Below the pieces are notes generated by a model. That model was given only the letters and a program-made list of their open reading frames with translations. It ran no database searches and was not told the origin of the DNA. From assembly GCA_050946935.1 (NCBI GenBank), contig JBMNVR010000015.1, forward strand, positions 1 to 48,539: a stretch of 48,539 nucleotides of DNA, written 5' to 3'. Shown one piece after another: positions 1 through 7,337 of this stretch. Position numbers and translations under genes: made by a program. Origin of the DNA: UQRS01 sp050946935 (GTDB taxonomy: Bacteria; Bacillota; Clostridia; Oscillospirales; Acutalibacteraceae). The stretch's first letter is position 1; each line of letters starts with the position of its first letter.

Positions 1-48
1 CTGGAATTTCATCGGGGCCGTTGAAATCCCCGTTGAAGCGCAAGAAAA

Positions 49-91
49 GACGGCATAGCCTACATTGCTGTAAACTATGCCGTCTTCTTTT
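49..91 (-). terminator. Bidirectional intrinsic terminator
   Basis: Ten-base perfect stem GACGGCATAG (49-58) / CTATGCCGTC (75-84) with a 16-base loop. On the plus strand it is followed by TTCTTTTT; on the minus strand by TTTTCTT. It can end the tRNA operon on the minus strand and also a plus-strand gene that lies left of the window. Confidence 0.8.
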
Positions 92-148
92 TAGAGATTT
101 ACATTATCCCTAAGCCGCACGGACAAACAGCCGACAGGGTTTTTGTTT

Positions 149-233
149 TGGTGGTGGAGGATGGATTCGAACCATCGAAGCGAAGCGCAACAGATTTACA
201 GTCTGCCCCCTTTGGCCACTCGGGAACTCCACC
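149..233 (-). tRNA. tRNA-Tyr (anticodon GTA)
   Basis: Read on the minus strand this is a class II tRNA. The acceptor stem GGTGGAG (233-227) pairs with CTCCACC (159-153), followed by discriminator A and an encoded CCA (151-149). Anticodon GTA lies at 199-197 in the loop CTGTAAATC, the variable arm is long as in bacterial tRNA-Tyr, and the T-loop is TTCGAAT. It is the second gene of a two-tRNA operon behind tRNA-Thr. The 3' trailer just after CCA recurs almost exactly near the right end of the window. Confidence 0.95.
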
Positions 234-270
234 ATATTCAGTTGTACCCAAAAAAGGATTGGTTGTTTTT

Positions 271-346
271 TGGAGCTGGTGGACGGACTTGAACCCCCGA
301 CCTGCTGATTACAAATCAGCTGCTCTACCAACTGAGCTACACCAGC
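271..346 (-). tRNA. tRNA-Thr (anticodon TGT)
   Basis: Minus-strand class I tRNA of 76 bases with encoded CCA. The acceptor stem GCTGGTG (346-340) pairs with CACCAGC (281-275); the D-arm is AGCTCAGTTGGTAGAGC, anticodon TGT is at 313-311 and the T-loop TTCAAGT is canonical. It lies directly upstream of tRNA-Tyr and shares its promoter. Confidence 0.95.
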
Positions 347-359
347 AAACAGCTCATAT

Positions 360-388
360 ACTATAGCACAAGCGCCGGGGCTTGTCAA
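360..388 (-). promoter_or_regulatory. Sigma-A promoter of the tRNA-Thr/Tyr operon
   Basis: On the minus strand a perfect -35 TTGACA (388-383) is followed after 17 bases by a -10 TATAGT (365-360). The tRNA-Thr gene starts about 14 bases downstream of the -10 element. Confidence 0.85.
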
Positions 389-502
389 GCAAATTTGGGC
401 AAAAAATTCAAAGAAAAATCCCCCGCTGCCCGTCTCCCGTTCCCTTTCACACAAGCGCGTTTTCCTTTGGCCGGAGAAGCGGTTCTGCTTTATCCTGTGT
501 AG

Positions 503-551
503 AAAAAATCGCCGACCCGATCGGCTTGCATCGGAATCTGATCGGGTCGGC
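503..551 (-). terminator. Intrinsic terminator of the pth-mfd operon
   Basis: On the minus strand a 12-base perfect stem GCCGACCCGATC (551-540) / GATCGGGTCGGC (522-511) is followed by a run of six T (508-503). It begins 11 bases after the mfd stop codon. Confidence 0.9.
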
Positions 552-561
552 GCGCGGGAGT

Positions 562-3500
562 TTACGCTTCGTCCATGGCGTCGAGCGCCTCGCTCACCGT
601 GTCGAGCGGGCTGCGGCCGGGTGCGATGCGGATGGAGAGATAGGGCTTCTGCCCGGCGTTCAGCAGGGCTCGACCCTTTAAGGCGGCGCAGACCTTCCCG
701 GCCGACTCGTCCAGGCGGGAGAGATAGAGCAGCATGCTGCGTTCTTTCTCGACCACCTCGGTAATGCCGTGGGCGGCCGCGCGGTTGCGCAGCAGCGCCA
801 CGTCGATCAGGCCGAGGACGGCCGGCGGCGGATCCCCGAACCGGTCGATCAGCTCGTCAACGACGTCGTCGGCATCCTCGGCCGTGCGGATATCGGCGAT
901 CCGGCGGTAAATACCCAGTCGGTGCGAGAGGGTTGGGATATATTTTTCGGGAATGTGCGCCGGTATCCGCAGATCAATCGTGCATTCGGTTTCTGGCGCC
1001 GCGGGCAGCCCCTTCTCCTCATTCACCGCGTCGGAGAGAAGCTTTAAATACATATCATAGCCGACCGCCTCCATCTGGCCGTGCTGCTCCCCGCCGAGAA
1101 TGTTGCCGGCGCCCCGTATCTCCAGATCGCGCATGGCGATTTTGAAGCCTGAGCCGAACTCGGTGTATTCCCGCACCGCCTCCAGCCGCTTGGTGGCGAC
1201 GTCGGACAACGCCTTGCCCTTGCGGTAGCAGAGATAGGCATAGGCGCGCCGGGAGGAGCGTCCGACCCGGCCGCGCAGCTGATGCAGTTGGGCAAGACCC
1301 ATGCGGTCGGCGTCCTCGATAATCAGGGTGTTGGCGTTGGGTACGTCGACGCCGGTTTCGATAATGGTCGTGCAGACCAGAAGATCAATCTCATGTTCGA
1401 GCAGGCGCTCCCAGATGCGGGAAAGCTCCTCCTCGCTCATCTGGCCGTGCGCGACCCCGATCCGGCAGTCGGGCAGCAGAATGTTCAGTCGGGCCGCCGT
1501 GGCGTCGATACTCTCGACCCGGTTGTGGAGGTAATATACCTGCCCGCCGCGGCGCAGCTCCTTCTGAATTGCGTCGAGGAGGATGCCGTTTTCCTGCTCC
1601 AGTACATAGGTCTGTACCGGGAAACGGTCGCCGGGCGCCTCGTCGATTGAGGACATGTCCCGTAGTCCTGACATGGCCATGTTGAGGGTGCGGGGAATCG
1701 GCGTGGCCGAGAGGGTCAGCACGTCGACCTGCGGATACCGCTCCTTGAGCTTTTCTTTCTGCGCAACGCCGAACCGCTGCTCCTCATCCACGATGACCAG
1801 GCCGAGGTCCTTGAACGCGACATCTTTGGAGATCAGGCGATGGGTACCGATCAGCAAATCGACGTTGCCCCGGCGGACGGCCTTGACGGTTTTTTCCTGC
1901 TGGGCGGGCGATCGAAAGCGGGAGAGAAGGTCGACGCTGACCGGCAGCCCTTCCATCCGGCGGAGGGCGGTCTGATAATGCTGCCAGGCCAGAATGGTGG
2001 TCGGCACCAAAATGGCGCACTGCTTACCGTCGGCAATGCATTTGAAGGCGGCGCGCAGCGCTACCTCGGTCTTGCCGAAGCCGACGTCTCCGCACAGCAG
2101 GCGGTCCATCGGCACCGGGCGTTCCATATCCTGTTTGATTTCGGCAGCGCAGCGGAGCTGATCCTCGGTCTCGGCATATTCAAAGCGGCGCTCGAAGTCG
2201 TTTTGCATATCGGTGTCGGGAGAGAAGGCGTGACCCGGCTCGTTCATCCGCTTGGCGTAGAGGGCGATCAGCTCCTTGGCCATGACCTTGACCGCTTTCT
2301 TCACCCGGGACTTGGTTTTCTGCCACTGCTCGCCGCCCAGCTTGTGGAGGCGGATGTGCCCCTCCTCGGCCGGGGCGCCGATGTATTTGGAGACCAGATC
2401 GAGCTGAGTGACCGGGACGTAGAGCACGTCCTTGCCGGCGTAGCGGATGCGGATGTAGTCTTTGGTAATGCCGCCGGCTGTGATCTGCTCGATCCCCTCG
2501 AATACGCCGATGCCGTGAGCGGCGTGCACGACATAGTCGCCGTTTTTCAGCTCCTCGATCGAACCGATTTCCTTGGCGTTCTTTTTCCGCTTGCCGCGGA
2601 ATTTCGCCAGCTTGCTTCCGCCCCGTCCCTGGGAGTAGAGGGTGAACCCCAGCTCGGGCAGCTCGAAGCCGGCCGACAGTCCGCCGGGACAGACATAGAC
2701 CCCCGCCTCGGCCCCGAAGGGAACCTCGGCCGTGTAGACGGCCGGAATACCGTTTCGCCGCAGCTCCTCGCCGAGGAGTCCGGCCGCCTTCTCTCCGCCG
2801 GCCAGCACGACGCTGACCTGACGAGCTCCACCGGTCGAGAGATCTTCGCACAAAATCTCCAGCGCGCCGCCCCAGAGGGAAAACTGCTTCAGGTTGAATC
2901 CGGCGGTGCAGCGGATGGGGAGGTCATAGCTGCCACCGGGGAAATTCTCTATAAACAGGGCCCCGCCCTGCTCAAATCGGGAAAACAGCTCCCCAAGGTC
3001 GAGGGAAAACACGGTGTTTCCCTCCCACAGGCAACCGTCGGCCAGCAGGGCGGTAATATCCTCCCCCTGCTGCCAGAGGGCGTTCTGCATCTTCTCTCTG
3101 ACCCGGGAGGTCTCGCTCACAAAGAGCAGCGCGTCCTCAGCGTAATCGAAGATGGTGGCCGGCTGGTCGTAAACATAGCGGAGATAGCGGTCGTCGGCCA
3201 CCCCCACGCCGGCTCGCAGCGCGTCGATATCGGCAGTCAGCCGCTCCTTCGCCTTGTCCGGGAGCTTTTTGCAGGTATGCAAAATCGTCTCGATTCGGTC
3301 GGCCAGCGCGTCGTACCCGCCGTAGACGATCTCAGCTGCAGGGGTGATGCGAACGGCCGTCAGCGTCTCCCGCCGCCGCTGGCTTTCCGGCTCGAATTCG
3401 GCCATCGAGTCGATCTCGTCCCCCCAGAATTCCATCCGGACGGGAAAGGCGGCCTGCGGCGGAAAGAGGTCGAGTATCCCTCCGCGCAGAGCGAACTGCC

Positions 3501-4008
3501 CGGGGCCGTCGACCTGCTCGGCCCGGGTGTAGCCGGCCCGGAGAAGACGGTCGACCGCCTCCTCCACCGAGAGGGAATCCCCCGGACGGAGGGTGAAGCT
3601 GCGGGTGTACAGCTCGTGCGGCGGCAGGGTATATTGTGCCGCCGCCGCAGCCGAGCAGAGCACAACGCCGTAATCCCCCTCCAGCATGCCGGAGAGGGTG
3701 GACAGACGTTTTTGTTCATATTCGCGCGACCGGGTCGCGATGCTGCGGAAGGTGAAATCCCGCTCGGGATAGACCTGCGCCGGGATGCCCAGCGCCGCCA
3801 GATCCTCCGACAGGCGGGTGGCTTCCCCTTCCTCTGACGTGATGACGAGGGCGTTCCGGCCGGTATCGCGGGCGAGCGTGGCGATCAGCAGCGCCTTGTG
3901 AATGTGCGAAAGACCGCTGAGGGCGGCCGGCAGCCGGCCGTTTTCGATCGCGGCCTTCACGGTTCGGTAATCCCGGAGGTTTTTCATCCAGGAAATTGGA
4001 AACTCCAT
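562..4008 (-). CDS. mfd: Transcription-repair coupling factor Mfd
   Basis: Mfd is a cytoplasmic DNA translocase that removes RNA polymerase stalled at lesions and recruits UvrA. The 1148-residue length is normal for the family. The UvrB-like N-terminal module comes first, then the CarD-like RNA polymerase interaction domain around residue 489 (DYVVHAAHGIGVFEG), then a RecG-like motor with Walker A GDVGFGKT near 639, the DEEQRFG box near 742 and LRGRVGR near 911, and finally a C-terminal TRCF domain. The ATG has a GAGGTG ribosome site. It follows pth after 15 bases, the usual Gram-positive pth-mfd order, and ends at a strong terminator. No defect is seen. Confidence 0.97.
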   Translation of the reverse strand: MEFPISWMKNLRDYRTVKAAIENGRLPAALSGLSHIHKALLIATLARDTGRNALVITSEEGEATRLSEDLAALGIPAQVYPERDFTFRSIATRSREYEQKRLSTLSGMLEGDYGVVLCSAAAAAQYTLPPHELYTRSFTLRPGDSLSVEEAVDRLLRAGYTRAEQVDGPGQFALRGGILDLFPPQAAFPVRMEFWGDEIDSMAEFEPESQRRRETLTAVRITPAAEIVYGGYDALADRIETILHTCKKLPDKAKERLTADIDALRAGVGVADDRYLRYVYDQPATIFDYAEDALLFVSETSRVREKMQNALWQQGEDITALLADGCLWEGNTVFSLDLGELFSRFEQGGALFIENFPGGSYDLPIRCTAGFNLKQFSLWGGALEILCEDLSTGGARQVSVVLAGGEKAAGLLGEELRRNGIPAVYTAEVPFGAEAGVYVCPGGLSAGFELPELGFTLYSQGRGGSKLAKFRGKRKKNAKEIGSIEELKNGDYVVHAAHGIGVFEGIEQITAGGITKDYIRIRYAGKDVLYVPVTQLDLVSKYIGAPAEEGHIRLHKLGGEQWQKTKSRVKKAVKVMAKELIALYAKRMNEPGHAFSPDTDMQNDFERRFEYAETEDQLRCAAEIKQDMERPVPMDRLLCGDVGFGKTEVALRAAFKCIADGKQCAILVPTTILAWQHYQTALRRMEGLPVSVDLLSRFRSPAQQEKTVKAVRRGNVDLLIGTHRLISKDVAFKDLGLVIVDEEQRFGVAQKEKLKERYPQVDVLTLSATPIPRTLNMAMSGLRDMSSIDEAPGDRFPVQTYVLEQENGILLDAIQKELRRGGQVYYLHNRVESIDATAARLNILLPDCRIGVAHGQMSEEELSRIWERLLEHEIDLLVCTTIIETGVDVPNANTLIIEDADRMGLAQLHQLRGRVGRSSRRAYAYLCYRKGKALSDVATKRLEAVREYTEFGSGFKIAMRDLEIRGAGNILGGEQHGQMEAVGYDMYLKLLSDAVNEEKGLPAAPETECTIDLRIPAHIPEKYIPTLSHRLGIYRRIADIRTAEDADDVVDELIDRFGDPPPAVLGLIDVALLRNRAAAHGITEVVEKERSMLLYLSRLDESAGKVCAALKGRALLNAGQKPYLSIRIAPGRSPLDTVSEALDAMDEA

Positions 4009-4023
4009 TTTACACCTCGAACT

Positions 4024-4626
4024 TTATTTGCTGTACAGATTCATGGCGCGGTCGATCTCTCCCTGCGCGATAAGGGCGGCCGCTTTGCCGGCCGTTTCCA
4101 GCGCGCCGCGCAGAGGTTCGGTTTCCTCCGGCCGGAAGCGGGAGAGCACCCAGTCGGCCAAATCATAGTCGGGGGAGGGCTTGGCGCCTACCCCGATTTT
4201 GACGCGGGGAAAAGCATCGGAGCCGCAGAGGTAAAAAATACTCTTCAGCCCGTTGTGGCCGCCGTCACTGCCCTTGCGGCGGATGCGGATTCGTCCGACG
4301 TCGAGAGAGATGTCGTCGACCAGCAGGATGACCCGCTCGGGCGGCAGCTTGTAAAAGGCGGAAAGATCGCGCACCGCCTCCCCCGAATTGTTCATATAGG
4401 TTTGCGGTTCGCAGAGGAGAACCTTCCGCCCCTCGATCACGCAGTCGCCGTAGAGCATTTTACATTTGAGCTTTTTGAGCCTGCAACCGTACCGGCTGGC
4501 GAGACCCTCGACCGCCATAAAACCGGCGTTGTGCCGGGTGGATTCATATTTCTCTCCCGGATTGCCGAGGCCGACGATCATCGCGTCGAACCCGCCGGGA
4601 AATTCCTTTTTTCGTTTGAAGAGCAC
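4024..4626 (-). CDS. pth: Peptidyl-tRNA hydrolase
   Basis: The enzyme cleaves the ester bond of peptidyl-tRNA released from stalled ribosomes, recycling tRNA in the cytosol. Family marks are IVGLGNPG (about residues 17-24), the catalytic histidine in TRHNAGF, the QTYMNNSG segment and GGHNGLKS. The 200-residue form starts at a GTG with AAAAGG just upstream; this short Lys-rich N-terminal extension is, as far as I recall, common in Clostridia. An internal ATG at codon 16 (MIVGLGNPG) is the alternative start. In Bacillus this gene is called spoVC. It is cotranscribed with mfd. Confidence 0.95.
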   Translation of the reverse strand: MLFKRKKEFPGGFDAMIVGLGNPGEKYESTRHNAGFMAVEGLASRYGCRLKKLKCKMLYGDCVIEGRKVLLCEPQTYMNNSGEAVRDLSAFYKLPPERVILLVDDISLDVGRIRIRRKGSDGGHNGLKSIFYLCGSDAFPRVKIGVGAKPSPDYDLADWVLSRFRPEETEPLRGALETAGKAAALIAQGEIDRAMNLYSK

Positions 4627-4653
4627 AAGCCTTTTCCCCTTTACCGTTTATGC

Positions 4654-4974
4654 TTACCGGAGGGTGACCGCCGTGCCGGAGGCGGTGACCATCAGCATCC
4701 CATTGTCTGTGCCGAGCACCTCATAATCAATGTCCACGCCGAGGATGGCCTCGGCCCCGAGAGCGGCGGCACGCTGTGCCATTTCGGCCAGAGCGGCCTC
4801 CCTGGCCTGGATCAGCTCTTCCTCATAGCTGCCGGAACGGCCGCCGAAAAAGTTGGACAGTCCGGCTACAAAATCCTTGACAAAATTGACGCCGGCGATG
4901 ACCTCGCCGCAGACAATGCCGCGGTATTCGGCAATCTGACGTCCCTCGATCGATGGTGTGGTGGTTACGATCAT
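4654..4974 (-). CDS. UPF0145 (YbjQ-like) protein
   Basis: A 106-residue protein starting MIVTTTPSIEGRQI, with the family segments EYRGIVCGEVIAGVNF and AILGVDIDYEVLG. The ATG at 4974 has AGAGG upstream; an open frame further 5' is not supported. UPF0145 proteins form pentameric rings of unknown biochemical role; some are called heavy-metal-binding, but that is not shown here. The gene has its own divergent promoter and lies 27 bases before pth. Confidence 0.88.
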   Translation of the reverse strand: MIVTTTPSIEGRQIAEYRGIVCGEVIAGVNFVKDFVAGLSNFFGGRSGSYEEELIQAREAALAEMAQRAAALGAEAILGVDIDYEVLGTDNGMLMVTASGTAVTLR

Positions 4975-5072
4975 AACAAAGGCCTCTTTTCTGAAATTGT
5001 GAATGGCGTACCGTTCAAGCGGCTGACCGCGGGAGACGCCCCGCATCCTCCGGATGGATTCGCAGTATGCAC

Positions 5073-5101
5073 ATTGTATCATATTTTCCGGGTGCGGTAA
5101 A
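5073..5101 (-). promoter_or_regulatory. Promoter of the UPF0145-pth-mfd unit
   Basis: Minus-strand -35 TTTACC (5101-5096), 17-base spacer, -10 TACAAT (5078-5073). It lies back to back with the queT promoter. Confidence 0.6.
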
Positions 5102-5109
5102 TATTAAAC

Positions 5110-5138
5110 TTTACTTTTTTAGCCGGCCGGTTTATAAT
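5110..5138 (+). promoter_or_regulatory. Promoter of queT
   Basis: -35 TTTACT (5110-5115), 17-base spacer, perfect -10 TATAAT (5133-5138). It predicts a transcript start near 5145 and a leader of about 95 bases before the queT start codon. Confidence 0.7.
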
Positions 5139-5144
5139 GACCGG

Positions 5145-5238
5145 GTACGGCATAAAGGCTTGGTGCCTTTTTTTGCGCGGTACGGTCAGTTCGCAAAATC
5201 CTGACCCGAAAGAAAACTACGAAAGAAGGAAACACAGC
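5145..5238 (+). promoter_or_regulatory. Structured queT leader, possible preQ1 riboswitch
   Basis: The leader holds several competing helices: AAAGGC/GCCTTT (hairpin near 5154-5171) followed by a T run, TTTTGCG/CGCAAAA and GGTCAG/CTGACC, the last two mutually overlapping. The CCTTTTTTT stretch could also pair with the GAAAGAAGG that contains the ribosome site. Known queT genes are often under preQ1 riboswitches. The class cannot be set from reading alone, so this is an inference. Confidence 0.4.
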
Positions 5239-5748
5239 ATGAAAAATTCTACCAAGGCGGTTGTGCGCGGCGCGCTGATCGCCGCGATCTACGCCGCACT
5301 CACCTATGTCGCCGTGGCGGTCGGCCTGGCCTACGGACCGATCCAGTTCCGCTTTTCAGAGGCGCTGACCATCCTGCCGGTTTTCACGCCGGCCGCCATT
5401 CCGGGCCTTACGATCGGCTGCTTTCTCAGCAATCTGGCCAGCCCCTATCCGCTCGACCTGCTCTGCGGGACGGCGGCTACCCTGCTTGCGGCCGTGTTTA
5501 CCCGGCTGCTGCGGAATGTGAGGCCCTTCGGCCTGCCGATTCTGGCGCCGCTTCCGCCGGTGCTTTTCAACGCCCTGATCGTCGGGGGCGAGATCGCCTT
5601 TACTGCCGACGCCGGCTTTTCTCTGCCGGCCTTTGCGCTTGCGGCGCTGGAGGTAGGTTTGGGTGAGCTTGTGGTTTGCTATATTTTGGGGTTGACGCTC
5701 TATCTCGCAATTGAGAAATCGGGCGCCAAACGGTTTATGTTTTCCTGA
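5239..5748 (+). CDS. queT: QueT-family queuosine precursor transporter
   Basis: An integral membrane protein of 169 residues with five or six hydrophobic segments, an ECF-type substrate-binding (S) component that brings a queuosine precursor (preQ0/preQ1 or queuine) into the cell. The diagnostic stretch is GPIQFRFSEALTILP (about residues 35-49), followed by PGLTIGCFLSNL. The ATG at 5239 has AGAAGG eight to ten bases upstream. No ECF ATPase or T component is adjacent, as expected for group II ECF systems that share their energizing module. The structured leader fits ligand control. Confidence 0.9.
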   Translation: MKNSTKAVVRGALIAAIYAALTYVAVAVGLAYGPIQFRFSEALTILPVFTPAAIPGLTIGCFLSNLASPYPLDLLCGTAATLLAAVFTRLLRNVRPFGLPILAPLPPVLFNALIVGGEIAFTADAGFSLPAFALAALEVGLGELVVCYILGLTLYLAIEKSGAKRFMFS

Positions 5749-5843
5749 AAACACACTGTTGTCGCCGAGGATTGAGGGGACAACCTTCAAGCGGAGGACA
5801 CAGCCGGACGTCGGATTTGCTGTTTAAAAAGGGGCGAAAAGGA

Positions 5844-6575
5844 ATGACCGGAATTGGAACGATTGTCAATGTAGCGGCCGTCCTGGCCGGGGGAGGGCTG
5901 GGGCTGTTGGTTCGCTCGGCACTGCGTCCCCGTTTTTCTGAAATTCTGATGAAAGCCAACGGCCTTGCCGTACTGTTTATTGGGGCAGCCGGCGCCTTGT
6001 CGGGAATGCTTTCGGTTGGCGCGGACGGGAGGATTTCTTCCGCCAGTCCGCTGCTTTTGATTTGCTCTCTGACGCTGGGCGGCCTTTTGGGGGAATGGAT
6101 CCGCATTGAGGATCGGATGGATCAGCTTGGCGGTTTTTTGAAAAAAAGAGTCGGAAAACTCGGTGACAGCCGTTTCTCCGAAGGATTTGTTACCAATACG
6201 CTGGTGATCTGCATTGGCGCTATGGCTGTGGTCGGGTCGCTAAATGACGGATTACTGAACGATCCGTCTCTGCTCTATACCAAGGCGCTGCTGGATGGGG
6301 TGATCTCGATGGTCTTTGCCGGAACGCTGGGGGTCGGGGTGCTCTTTGCCGCCCTTCCGCTCGGGCTGTATCAGGGGACGCTGACCCTGGCCGCCCGCAT
6401 GGTTTCCCCGCTAATCAGCGATCGGCTGTTGTCTGACTTCTCGTTGGTCGGATCGGTGCTGGTCTTTGTCATCGGGGTCAATCTGACCTTTGGGAAGCGG
6501 ATCAAGGCCGGAAATTTTCTGCCGGCGCTGCTGATTCCGCCGGTTTGGCATGGCGTCAGCGTGCTGTTTTCCTGA
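5844..6575 (+). CDS. DUF554 family membrane protein (YdfK/YqgA-like)
   Basis: A 243-residue polytopic membrane protein starting MTGIGTIVNVAAVLAGGGLGL, with AAGALSGML and a central GFVTNTLVICIGAMAVVGSLNDG segment that is typical of DUF554. The function of the family is not established. The ATG at 5844 has AAAAGGA immediately upstream; an earlier in-frame start would lack a ribosome site. It follows queT after 95 bases and may be cotranscribed; a terminator at 6740 closes the unit. Confidence 0.85.
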   Translation: MTGIGTIVNVAAVLAGGGLGLLVRSALRPRFSEILMKANGLAVLFIGAAGALSGMLSVGADGRISSASPLLLICSLTLGGLLGEWIRIEDRMDQLGGFLKKRVGKLGDSRFSEGFVTNTLVICIGAMAVVGSLNDGLLNDPSLLYTKALLDGVISMVFAGTLGVGVLFAALPLGLYQGTLTLAARMVSPLISDRLLSDFSLVGSVLVFVIGVNLTFGKRIKAGNFLPALLIPPVWHGVSVLFS

Positions 6576-6739
6576 ATCGGCCGTCTAAGGCGCCGCATAC
6601 GTCCGAATTCGCCGGATGCAGGGAGAGAAAAAACGCAGAGAAGCCGGTTGTTGTGAACGTCTGGCGGAAAGCGGTAGAGAAAACTTTGAATTGAGGCGGT
6701 TTGACAAGCTGCCCGGATAATATGCAATTTTGAAACGAC

Positions 6740-6775
6740 AGCCCTGCGGCCTTTCCGCAGGGCTGCTTTGTTTCT
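6740..6775 (+). terminator. Intrinsic terminator after the DUF554 gene
   Basis: Ten-base perfect stem AGCCCTGCGG (6740-6749) / CCGCAGGGCT (6755-6764) with a 5-base loop, followed by GCTTTGTTTCT. The T run is interrupted but the stem is strong. Confidence 0.65.
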
Positions 6776-6843
6776 CTGCAAAACGGATGTTTCCAAAAAA
6801 ACGGTCAGAGTTTTCCCGCTGTTTGGGGGAGCCTTTGCGAACG

Positions 6844-7023
6844 TTATTTCAGCATATACTGCACATCGTCCAGAATGTCGCTGACGGCGCGGGCGGCTTT
6901 CCCGGCGCTCTTTTTCAGATTTTTTTTATTTTTCATCATAGAACCGCCGACCGCGGCGACCACCATCCCGGCGGCAAGTCCCGTGCCGATGCCTTTGACA
7001 AAATTCATACCGTTGTGATGCAT
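6844..7023 (-). CDS. Small conserved-type protein, 59 residues
   Basis: A short minus-strand gene with a textbook ribosome site (AAAAGGAGG) seven to eight bases before the ATG. The product starts MHHNGMNFVKGIGTGLAAGM, carries one Gly/Ala-rich hydrophobic segment (about residues 8-28), then a basic linker with MMKNKKNLKK and an amphipathic acidic tail ending DILDDVQYMLK. The layout recalls small YtxH-like membrane-associated proteins of Clostridia. The function is unknown. It stands alone, tail to tail with the DUF554 gene. Confidence 0.75.
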   Translation of the reverse strand: MHHNGMNFVKGIGTGLAAGMVVAAVGGSMMKNKKNLKKSAGKAARAVSDILDDVQYMLK

Positions 7024-7337
7024 CTAAAAAACCTCCTTTTCAAAATAAATTATGGCCGCGTTTTGTAAAAGCGCGCTTCCACATGATTATTTTTTTCAGC
7101 TTTGCACGCTTTATTTGTTTAAATAATTGGCTATGAAAAATATTCGTCAAATCCGGGTTGAATAAGCGAAATCCCCGGCGGCGGGTATTTTTTGCCTTGG
7201 AGCGATAAAGCATGATAATTTTAAAAATCATGGGGAAAAATAAGGGCAACGCCGTGTCGGGACGCATTTTCCTTTCAAAGCAATTTTTTTCGACGCGGAA
7301 GACTGGCCACGAAATATTTTTTCGGAGGAGACGCGGT
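7024..7337. promoter_or_regulatory. AT-rich divergent spacer upstream of pflB
   Basis: This spacer separates the small minus-strand gene from pflB. The best plus-strand promoter candidate is TTGCCT (7192-7197), 16 bases, GATAAT (7214-7219), giving a leader of about 115 bases. I see no open frame with a ribosome site and no strong hairpin. Confidence 0.35.

Noticed and set aside
1840..3837. A 665-codon open frame on the plus strand inside mfd
   Set aside because: It is the antisense of a well-supported gene, has no ribosome site and its Gly/Arg/Leu-rich product fits no family; it is a by-product of GC-rich codon use.
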